A program made the position numbers and the translations under genes. The notes below the pieces were generated by a model, which saw nothing but the letters and a program-made list of their open reading frames with translations, did not search any database and was not told the origin of the DNA. This document shows, one piece after another, positions 30,712 to 36,421 of a DNA stretch of 36,421 nucleotides; within the stretch, counting starts at the first letter, position 1, and each line of letters starts with the position of its first letter. The stretch lies in assembly GCA_900544425.1 (NCBI GenBank), contig UQUX01000006.1:1-36421 (forward strand), in the 5' to 3' direction. The stretch comes from an uncultured Collinsella sp. Its GTDB lineage: Bacteria; Actinomycetota; Coriobacteriia; Coriobacteriales; Coriobacteriaceae.

Positions 30712-31590
30712 CTACTTGAGGAGTTGGGCCATGGCGTTGACGAATTTTTGTACTTGGAGGGTGGGCTCGAGCGGATAGTGCAAAAAGACCGGCACCTCTC
30801 GCCCGCACAGGAACGGCACGCCCACAAAGGCCGGGTGCACCCCCGACCATGCGCCGCAGGTGAGCACCGCGTCGCCCTTTTCCTCTGCCTCGTTAAAGAG
30901 CGCAAAGTCAAAGCTGTCCACGTCGATCACGTCTACGCCGCCGTCGGCCAACAGATCGATACGCAGACTGTCCATAGCGTCGTTGCCGTGACGGAGCACG
31001 CGCAGGCGCATGCCCTCTAAGTCGGCAACTGTGATGCGCGTCTTGCGCGCCAGCGGGCTCGTGCGCGGCAGGTCGATATAAAACGGCACGTTAACGATGC
31101 GAAGCTTTTGGCAGGCGTCGCCCCAGCGTGGAGTAGAAAAACTCGACTGCACTACATCCACCTCGCGGCCCAAGCTGCGCATGACGGATTCGCGCTCGTC
31201 ATAGAGGTCGCTTACCGGCACGATCTCAAATCGCAGCGATGGTTCCAGATCGTGGATGTCCGTCCACATCGACAGCGTTTGGCGCCCCGGGCACATCATC
31301 GACACGCCCAGACGCACGGCACCGCCATCGCCCGCCGCGCGTCGGGCGCGACGCAGCGTATCCTCGGACTGCCGCATGATCGAGCGCGCGTCGTCCACCA
31401 GCAGAGCGCCCGCCGGCGTCACCTTAACACCCGAATGCGAGCGCTCGAACAACGTGATGCCAAACTCGGCCTCGAAGCCCGACACCTGCTTGACGAGCGC
31501 CGGGGTCGACACGCGCAATTTTGCCGCCGCACGCGAAAAGCTTCCCAGCTCCGCGGCGGCCGATATGGCCTCGAGTCGTCGATCGTACAC
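30712..31590 (-). CDS. LysR family transcriptional regulator
   Basis: This 292-residue regulator has the winged helix-turn-helix near residues 5-60 (RRLEAISAAAELGSFSRAAA, then KLRVSTPALVKQVSGFEAEF, then GITLFERSHSGVKVTPAG). The effector domain follows from about 85 (GAVRLGVSMMCPGRQTL). The GTG at 31590 is preferred since GGGAG lies seven bases upstream and the family start fits; ATG at 31620 is the alternative. It is divergent from the SDR-MFS-Gfo/Idh operon, with 233 bp between, the classic layout for a LysR activator and its target genes. The ligand is probably a substrate or product of that pathway. Confidence 0.9.
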   Translation of the reverse strand: MYDRRLEAISAAAELGSFSRAAAKLRVSTPALVKQVSGFEAEFGITLFERSHSGVKVTPAGALLVDDARSIMRQSEDTLRRARRAAGDGGAVRLGVSMMCPGRQTLSMWTDIHDLEPSLRFEIVPVSDLYDERESVMRSLGREVDVVQSSFSTPRWGDACQKLRIVNVPFYIDLPRTSPLARKTRITVADLEGMRLRVLRHGNDAMDSLRIDLLADGGVDVIDVDSFDFALFNEAEEKGDAVLTCGAWSGVHPAFVGVPFLCGREVPVFLHYPLEPTLQVQKFVNAMAQLLK

Positions 31591-31684
31591 GTCAATCTCC
31601 CGTTTCCAGACGCATGGCAATGAACTGCCGAAGGGGGTCGTTTTGGCAGGTCACGCGCTCAATTGAGAAAAAACTGCATCGCAC

Positions 31685-31708
31685 AGTATAAACCTACGGT
31701 TAACGCCA
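31685..31708 (-). promoter_or_regulatory. Possible promoter of the LysR gene
   Basis: On the minus strand a good -10 box TATACT (31690-31685) has a weak -35-like TTAGAA about 18 bases further upstream. The leader to the GTG start would be near 88 bases. Confidence 0.3.
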
Positions 31709-31725
31709 TTCTAACAAATATGCAA

Positions 31726-31797
31726 TTCACCTGCGCAAATGCAAAGCATACGATAACCAGCGAAAACCACGTGGGTCGGTTAATGGGAGCGACCCAC
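31726..31797 (+). promoter_or_regulatory. Possible promoter and leader hairpin of the SDR operon
   Basis: TTCACC (31726-31731) and TACGAT (31749-31754) are 17 bases apart. A perfect 8-bp hairpin GTGGGTCG / CGACCCAC (31771-31778 and 31790-31797, 11-base loop) would lie at the 5' end of the transcript, just before the ribosome site. The region between the two divergent genes must also hold the LysR site, which I cannot fix. Confidence 0.4.
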
Positions 31798-31823
31798 CGG
31801 GAGGCACAAGAAGGGGAGTTCCT

Positions 31824-32705
31824 ATGAGCAATTGGCTTAAGCTCGAGGGCGATGTCTGCGCCGTGACTGGCGCGCTCGGCGGTATGGGCGTCGAGATTTG
31901 CCGCGAGTTCGCCCGCAACGGCGCCAACGTCGTCCTGCTCGACCTGGACGAGGAGAAGGTCAAGGCTGCTGCCGCCGACCTCGCTGCCGAGTTTGGCATC
32001 CACGCCGAGGGTTACAAGATGAACGCCGCCGACGAGGCCGAGGTTCAGGCCGCCGTCGACGCCACCATCGCCGACTTCGGTCGCGTCGACGTCCTCGTCA
32101 ACACCGCCGGTATCCTGCGCTTCGCCGCCATGGAGGACCTGCCGCTCTCCGACTGGAATGAGGTCATCAACGTCAACCTCACCGGCTACTTCATCACCTC
32201 GCAGCGCTTTGGTCGCGAGATGATCAAGGCCGGCCAGGGCCGCCTGGTGCACATCTCGACCGTCGCCAGCCACTCCCCCGAGACGTTCTCGGGCGTGTAC
32301 AGCTCCACCAAGGCGGGCGTCAACATGATGTCCAAGATGCTGGCTGCCGAGTGGGGCCCCTACGGCGTGCGCTCCAACTGCGTCGAGCCTTGCTTCGTTA
32401 AGACCCCGATGTCAGCCAACTTCTACGCCGATCCCGAGGTCGAAAAGAGCCGCAGCCGTCTGATCGCCACGCGTCGCATCGGCGAGGTCAGCGATATCGC
32501 CAACGCCGTCATGTTCCTGGCGTCCAAGCGCTCGGACTTTACCACCGGCGACGCCATCAAGGTCGATGGCGGCTTCTCCAATATGATGGGCGACCTCACC
32601 GCCAAGCCCGGCGGCCGTCGCGCCTATGCCGACAACTACCTTAAGAACAAGGGTGTCGAGCTCTGGTCCGATGAGTCCGGCGTCGCCAAGCCGACCGACC
32701 AGTAA
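31824..32705 (+). CDS. Short-chain dehydrogenase/reductase
   Basis: This classical SDR oxidoreductase has 293 residues, somewhat longer than the usual 250 because of a C-terminal tail of about 40 (PGGRRAYADNYLKNKGVELW). Cofactor loop TGALGGMG is near 16-23. LLDLDEEKVK suggests NAD rather than NADP because of the acidic residue after strand 2. NTAG stands for NNAG, and the active site is Ser in HISTVAS with Tyr-x-x-x-Lys in VYSSTKAG. It likely oxidises a secondary alcohol of a sugar acid or polyol. It is the first gene of a three-gene operon under a divergent LysR. It does not resemble the Collinsella 7-beta-hydroxysteroid dehydrogenase as I remember it. Confidence 0.9.
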   Translation: MSNWLKLEGDVCAVTGALGGMGVEICREFARNGANVVLLDLDEEKVKAAAADLAAEFGIHAEGYKMNAADEAEVQAAVDATIADFGRVDVLVNTAGILRFAAMEDLPLSDWNEVINVNLTGYFITSQRFGREMIKAGQGRLVHISTVASHSPETFSGVYSSTKAGVNMMSKMLAAEWGPYGVRSNCVEPCFVKTPMSANFYADPEVEKSRSRLIATRRIGEVSDIANAVMFLASKRSDFTTGDAIKVDGGFSNMMGDLTAKPGGRRAYADNYLKNKGVELWSDESGVAKPTDQ

Positions 32706-32771
32706 ACCAACCTGACAGGGAGGCCCCGCGGACACGCCCGCTCCTCCCCCGTATCGATTAGAAAGAGTCAA

Positions 32772-34028
32772 ATGGCTTCCAGCAACTCCAACAAGGGTCG
32801 CGCCGTCGTGCTTTCCGCCGCGTGCGTCACCATGTTCTTTATCAGCTCCATCGCGCTGTATTCCGTCGTGAGCAAGAATCTGCTCGCCGTTTACCCCGAG
32901 TGGTCGAGCGCCCTTACCTGGGCTTTTCCCGTCTTCCAGACCATCATGGCCGTGACGGGCATCTTCGCCGGCCGCATCTCCGATAAGATCGGCCCGCGCA
33001 ACGTCGTTATCGCCGCCGCCGTGTGCTACGGCATGGGCTGGTTCATGTCCGGCACCGTCACCGAGCCGTGGCAGTTCTACCTGTGGTTCTCGCTCGTCGC
33101 CGCCATCGGCAACGGCCTGGGCTACAACCCCGCGCTCACCACCGGTCAAAAGTGGTTCATCGACAAGAAGGGTCTCGCCTCCGGCATCACCCTGGCCGCT
33201 TCGACCGCCGGTCCCGCCGTGCTGTCCCCGGTGCTCGCCTCGCTGCTCATCCCGAGCCTGGGCATCTTTGGCGCCCTTAAGGCGCTCGGCGTCATCTTCT
33301 TTGTGATGATCGCCGCCTCCGCCCTATTCCTGAAGGCCCCCGAGGCCGGCTGGCTGCCCGAGGGCTTCGAGGCCCCCAAGGGTGGCGCACATGCCGGCAC
33401 CTTCGGCGACCTCACCCCGGGCGAGATGGTCAAGACCCCGCGCTTCTGGGTCCTCATCGTCACCTTCGCCTTTGCCGCCACCGCGGGCACCCTGCTCGTG
33501 GGCAAGGTTGCCTCCATCGCCGCCGTTCAGCTCTTCGCCGACCCCACGAGCGCCGCGGCCGTCGCCCTCGGCGGTGTGGTGGTCTCCGTCAACACCTGCG
33601 CCAACCTGGTTGGCCGTCTGTCCTTTGGCCAGATCATCGACAAGCTCGGCGCCTATAAGTCGCTGCTCATCAGCCTTGTCGTCACCATCGTCGCACTCGT
33701 CATCATGTCGATGAGCTTTACGCAGGCCATGTTCTTTGTTGCGCTCGCCCTGCTCGGCTTTAGCTTTGGCGCCCTGCTCGTCATCTACCCGCCGCTCACC
33801 GGTGGCGCCTTTGGCACCAGCAACATCGGTGTCAACTACGGCATCATGTTTTTGGGCTATGCCGCTTCCACCTGGATCAGCCAGCCCATCACCGCCGTGC
33901 TGTATCACGCCGAGGCCGGCAGCGCCGCCTACCAGCAGTCCTTCTACGGCGCCATTGTGATCGCCGCCATCGCCGTCGTGCTCACCGTCTACATGATGGT
34001 CTCCGACAGCAAGAAGAAGTCTGCCTAG
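32772..34028 (+). CDS. MFS transporter of the oxalate/formate antiporter (OFA) type
   Basis: This 12-span carrier of 418 residues has the OFA hallmark NGLGYNPALTTGQKWFIDKKG followed by LASGITLAASTAGPAVLSP, and the loop motif GRISDKIGPRN. This branch usually moves small carboxylates, so uptake or exchange of an organic or sugar acid for the flanking dehydrogenases is inferred. It follows the SDR by 66 bp, with GAAAGAG before the ATG, and precedes the Gfo/Idh gene by 69 bp. The cytosolic loop near residue 200 (APKGGAHAGTFGDLTPGEMV) is longer than in many members. Confidence 0.9.
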   Translation: MASSNSNKGRAVVLSAACVTMFFISSIALYSVVSKNLLAVYPEWSSALTWAFPVFQTIMAVTGIFAGRISDKIGPRNVVIAAAVCYGMGWFMSGTVTEPWQFYLWFSLVAAIGNGLGYNPALTTGQKWFIDKKGLASGITLAASTAGPAVLSPVLASLLIPSLGIFGALKALGVIFFVMIAASALFLKAPEAGWLPEGFEAPKGGAHAGTFGDLTPGEMVKTPRFWVLIVTFAFAATAGTLLVGKVASIAAVQLFADPTSAAAVALGGVVVSVNTCANLVGRLSFGQIIDKLGAYKSLLISLVVTIVALVIMSMSFTQAMFFVALALLGFSFGALLVIYPPLTGGAFGTSNIGVNYGIMFLGYAASTWISQPITAVLYHAEAGSAAYQQSFYGAIVIAAIAVVLTVYMMVSDSKKKSA

Positions 34029-34036
34029 TTTTACCG

Positions 34037-34070
34037 ATGCGACAAAGGGACGGCCCCTTTGCCGCATTCC
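34037..34070. repeat. Family D palindrome, copy 3
   Basis: A near-perfect palindrome with the CGACAAAGGGAC core lies between the MFS and Gfo/Idh genes. Its mismatch is a G-U pair on the minus strand. Inside an operon it may lower expression of the third gene. Confidence 0.7.
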
Positions 34071-34097
34071 ACCGGTCACCAGTATTAAGGAGTCGAA

Positions 34098-35138
34098 ATG
34101 TCTGAGCTCAACCCCGTCCGCATTGCCGTTATCGGCGCCGGCGCCATGGGCCGCAACCACATCCGCTTTGTCACCGAGGAGCCCGAGGCCGAGCTCGTCG
34201 CCATCGCCGACGCCTTTGAGGGCGCCCGCGCCACGGCTGAGGCCGCCGGCGTGCCGTTCTTCACCGATCCCGCCCAGATGATGGACGAGGTTAAGCCCGA
34301 GGCCGTCATCATCGCCACGCCCAACGACCTGCACCTGGGCGTTGCCCGCGAGGCTGTGAAGCGCAATATCGTGCCGCTGGTCGAAAAGCCGATCTCCAAC
34401 GACCTGGAGGATGCCCAGGCTTTCGCTGCCGAGGCCGAGACCGCCGGCGTGCCCGTGCTCGTGGGTCAGCACCGTCGCCACAACCCCTTCGTCAACAAGG
34501 CCAAGGAGATCATCGAGTCCGGCGAGCTGGGCAAGCTCACCGTGTCGAGCTTCCACTACATGATCTATAAGAATGACGAGTACTTCGATGTCGAATGGCG
34601 CCGCAAGAAGGGTGCCGGCCCGATCCTGGTCAACCTGGTGCACGACGTCGACCTGCTCCGCTACCTGCTGGGCGAGCCCGTTGCCGTCCAGGGTATGCAG
34701 TCCAGCGCCGCCCGCGGTTTTGAGACCGAGGACTCCGCCGTGGTCAACGTCCGTTTTGCCGATGGCGCGCTCGCAAGCATGACCATCTCCGACGCCACCG
34801 CCAGCCCCTGGAACTGGGAGGCAACCGCTCGCGAGGACCCGCAGTACCGCCCCTTCGACGCCGACGCCTACTTTATCGGCGGCACTAAGGGCGCCCTGTC
34901 GCTGCCCCGCCTGCACCAGTTCTCCTACGACGGCGCCTCCAACTGGCACAAGCCGCTGCAGATGGAGATTCCGGCCGTCGACCCGGCACTGCCGCACAAG
35001 ATGCAGCTCAAGCACTTTGTGAAGGTTGTCCGCCGCGAGGTCGAGCCCGTCGTGACCCCCGCCGACAACGTTAAGACGCTCACGCTTCTCAACGCTATCA
35101 AGGAGGCCGCCGAGACCGGCCAGCTCGTCGAGCTGTAA
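34098..35138 (+). CDS. Gfo/Idh/MocA family oxidoreductase
   Basis: This NAD(P)-dependent dehydrogenase has 346 residues. The N-terminal Rossmann loop is VRIAVIGAGAMGRNHIR, followed by VIIATPNDLH and the conserved VEKPIS (Glu-Lys-Pro). The catalytic region is LVNLVHDVDLLRYLLGEP, with the His-Asp pair. Family members oxidise sugars, inositol or their acids. It is the last gene of the LysR-controlled operon and is followed by a terminator at 35211. Paired with an SDR and a carboxylate carrier, it suggests a two-step oxidation or epimerisation of an imported sugar-like acid. The substrate cannot be named from sequence. Confidence 0.92.
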   Translation: MSELNPVRIAVIGAGAMGRNHIRFVTEEPEAELVAIADAFEGARATAEAAGVPFFTDPAQMMDEVKPEAVIIATPNDLHLGVAREAVKRNIVPLVEKPISNDLEDAQAFAAEAETAGVPVLVGQHRRHNPFVNKAKEIIESGELGKLTVSSFHYMIYKNDEYFDVEWRRKKGAGPILVNLVHDVDLLRYLLGEPVAVQGMQSSAARGFETEDSAVVNVRFADGALASMTISDATASPWNWEATAREDPQYRPFDADAYFIGGTKGALSLPRLHQFSYDGASNWHKPLQMEIPAVDPALPHKMQLKHFVKVVRREVEPVVTPADNVKTLTLLNAIKEAAETGQLVEL

Positions 35139-35210
35139 TGCCTTAAGAGCGACCGCGGCAGAAACCCCATGCCGAACCCTTCGGTCCGTCACCAACAAGC
35201 CCCTCTTCTT

Positions 35211-35246
35211 TGCCCCGCGAGCAGCCTCCTGCCCGCGGGGCATTTT
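35211..35246 (+). terminator. Rho-independent terminator of the SDR operon
   Basis: The arms TGCCCCGCG (35211-35219) and CGCGGGGCA (35234-35242) are perfect, the loop has 14 bases and TTTT follows. Confidence 0.8.
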
Positions 35247-35306
35247 GCTACCTTGCCGACGATTTTTCTGGGGCGGGGGCTATTTTGCACCTCGGCTTGA
35301 TTCGTT

Positions 35307-35468
35307 CGCCACGAAATGGGCCTATCTACTACGTTTAACCGACCGCCCTCAACCATGCCGAATTTCCTAAAATCAAAAGCGCAGGTAGACTGCTTGCGCA
35401 TTCTCGGAAAACCGGGGGATGGTCGACCCATACGGTTCAAACGTAGTAGATAGGTCGTTTTCGTGGCG
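35307..35468 (+). ncRNA. Family E structured element, copy 2
   Basis: The terminal arms 35307-35336 and 35439-35468 pair over 10 outer and 16 inner bases (CCTATCTACTACGTTT) with a 4-base internal loop. The core keeps AACCG, CTCAACCA, CCGAATT and GCGCAGGTAGACTGCTTG from the copy at 24290. Apart from CTACTACG near the core, the arms are unrelated in sequence between the copies. The element lies between the SDR terminator and tex. Confidence 0.55.
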
Positions 35469-35549
35469 CGGGCCCAAAACAGTCTTTTGAAACGGGTGGT
35501 ATCCTTGGTAGCCCTGTGCTGCAAACGCACCTTAAACGCAAGGAGTCCC

Positions 35550-36421
35550 ATGGATCTTATCGCCCAGCTCGCCCACGAGCTCAACCTTAAGGCCGCCAAC
35601 ATCGAGGCAGCCGTCAAGCTCATCGACGAGGGCAACACCATCCCCTTTATCTCGCGCTACCGCAAGGAAGCCACGGGCGGAATGGACGACGTCGCCCTGC
35701 GCGCACTCGACGAGCGCCTGTCCTACCTGCGCAATCTTGAACAGCGCAAAGAGGACGTCATTCTGCTCATCGACGCCCAGGGCAAACTTACGCCCGAGCT
35801 CGAACAGCAAATTCGCGAGGCCACGCAGCTCCAGCGTGTCGAGGACCTCTACAAGCCCTACCGCAAAAAGCGCATGACCCGCGCACAGAAGGCCCGCGAG
35901 GCAGGCCTGGAGCCACTTGCCAACATGGTCATCATGCAGGCCTCGGCCAAGGGCAGCGCGCTCGACGCCGCCGCGGCATACGTCAACGAGGAAGCCGGCT
36001 TCGACACGCCCGAGAAGGCGCTCGCCGGCGCGGCGGACATCGTGGCCGAGACGGTGGCCGAGGACCCCGAGAACGTCGCCGACCTGCGTGCCTTTACGCA
36101 AAACACCGCAGACATCGTCGTCGAGGCCACCGACCCCACCGAGAAGACCCCCTACGAGCCGTACTACAGCTATGATGAGCCGCTGCGCCGTATACCCAAC
36201 CACCGCGTGCTGGCTATCGACCGCGGTGAGCGCGAGGGCAAGCTCCGCGTGCGCGTGAACGTCGACGGCGCCGCCGCCACGGCACGCCTCGGCAGCCGTT
36301 GGCCCCGACGCCAGGGCGTCTTCGCGCCCGTCTTCGATGCCGCCATCGCCGACGGTTACAAGCGCCTCATGGCCCCCTCGCTGGAGCGCGAGGCCCGCGC
36401 CAAGCTCACCGTCCGCGCGCA
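35550..36421 (+). CDS. tex: Tex family S1 RNA-binding protein (N-terminal part, cut by window edge)
   Basis: Tex is a conserved nucleic-acid-binding protein related to Spt6 that affects transcription and gene expression. The first 290 codons are present. The start MDLIAQLAHELNLKAANIEA is followed by IDEGNTIPFISRYRKEATGGMDD, the family's strongest signature. LYKPYRKKRMTRAQKAREAGLEPLA and RIPNHRVLAIDRGEREGKLRV follow. The RNase H-like, helix-hairpin-helix and S1 domains would be beyond the edge. The ATG at 35550 has AAGGAG four bases ahead. Identification is firm despite truncation. Confidence 0.95.
   Translation, partial: MDLIAQLAHELNLKAANIEAAVKLIDEGNTIPFISRYRKEATGGMDDVALRALDERLSYLRNLEQRKEDVILLIDAQGKLTPELEQQIREATQLQRVEDLYKPYRKKRMTRAQKAREAGLEPLANMVIMQASAKGSALDAAAAYVNEEAGFDTPEKALAGAADIVAETVAEDPENVADLRAFTQNTADIVVEATDPTEKTPYEPYYSYDEPLRRIPNHRVLAIDRGEREGKLRVRVNVDGAAATARLGSRWPRRQGVFAPVFDAAIADGYKRLMAPSLEREARAKLTVRA

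Larger units (their letters stand above)
35139..35549. other. 411-bp intergenic region before tex
   Basis: No gene is supported. It contains the terminator of the SDR operon (35211-35246), family E copy 2 (35307-35468) and the tex leader, in which no clear promoter was found. Confidence 0.7.

Noticed and set aside
31824..32705. SDR as a 7-beta-hydroxysteroid dehydrogenase
   Set aside because: Its sequence does not resemble the Collinsella enzyme as I remember it, and the neighbours point to sugar or acid metabolism.
33324..35243. 639-codon open frame opposite the MFS and Gfo/Idh genes
   Set aside because: Spans two real genes on the other strand and has no domain features.

Overview
The window is a GC-rich stretch of a bacterial chromosome. 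The F-type ATP synthase operon, the gut-type accessory genes, the high GC content and the abundant dispersed palindromes suggest a gut Coriobacteriia, most likely Collinsella or a close relative (Actinomycetota). That placement rests on protein flavour and synteny recalled from memory, not on a search. About 35 protein genes are supported. No tRNA, rRNA, insertion sequence, prophage or CRISPR array was seen.

Left part (1-18300), nearly all on the minus strand. Reading in the direction of transcription from 5236 down to 1, the ATP synthase operon runs atpI-like, atpB, atpE, atpF, atpH, atpA, atpG and atpD (cut by the window edge). Upstream lie upp (uracil salvage), glpK (glycerol kinase) and a Sua5/TsaC enzyme. 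A HigBA-like toxin-antitoxin pair follows. Then come prmC and prfA, which are a methyltransferase and its release-factor substrate. An M20 peptidase lies behind a three-gene polar amino acid ABC importer whose binding protein has a Tat-type lipoprotein signal. A GalM-like epimerase follows.

Middle (18300-24300): a single-span membrane protein of unknown role, an AraJ-type MFS exporter, an AAA ATPase of the DUF4143 group, a low-molecular-weight protein tyrosine phosphatase, a TIGR04076-type protein and a pyridoxamine kinase.

Right part (24300-36421): a MarR regulator overlaps a heterodimeric ABC exporter with one degenerate ATP site, behind a strong promoter with an inverted-repeat operator. 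Next is a membrane GGDEF protein. A LysR regulator is divergent from a catabolic-looking operon (SDR dehydrogenase, OFA-type MFS carrier, Gfo/Idh/MocA oxidoreductase). The window ends in the start of tex.

The most unusual material lies between the genes. At least seven families of palindromic or structured repeats occur. Family A (about 177 nt, three copies at 11222, 17249 and 24544) and family E (about 158 nt, two copies at 24290 and 35307) keep short conserved sequences while their stems change sequence on both sides together. In one family A copy the stem is held by G-U pairs that exist on only one strand. Both behave like structured RNAs rather than simple repeats. Another 31-bp family C unit lies in frame inside the M20 peptidase gene. 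PrmC carries a linker of about 125 residues, rich in Ala and Glu, that is not found in ordinary members of its family.
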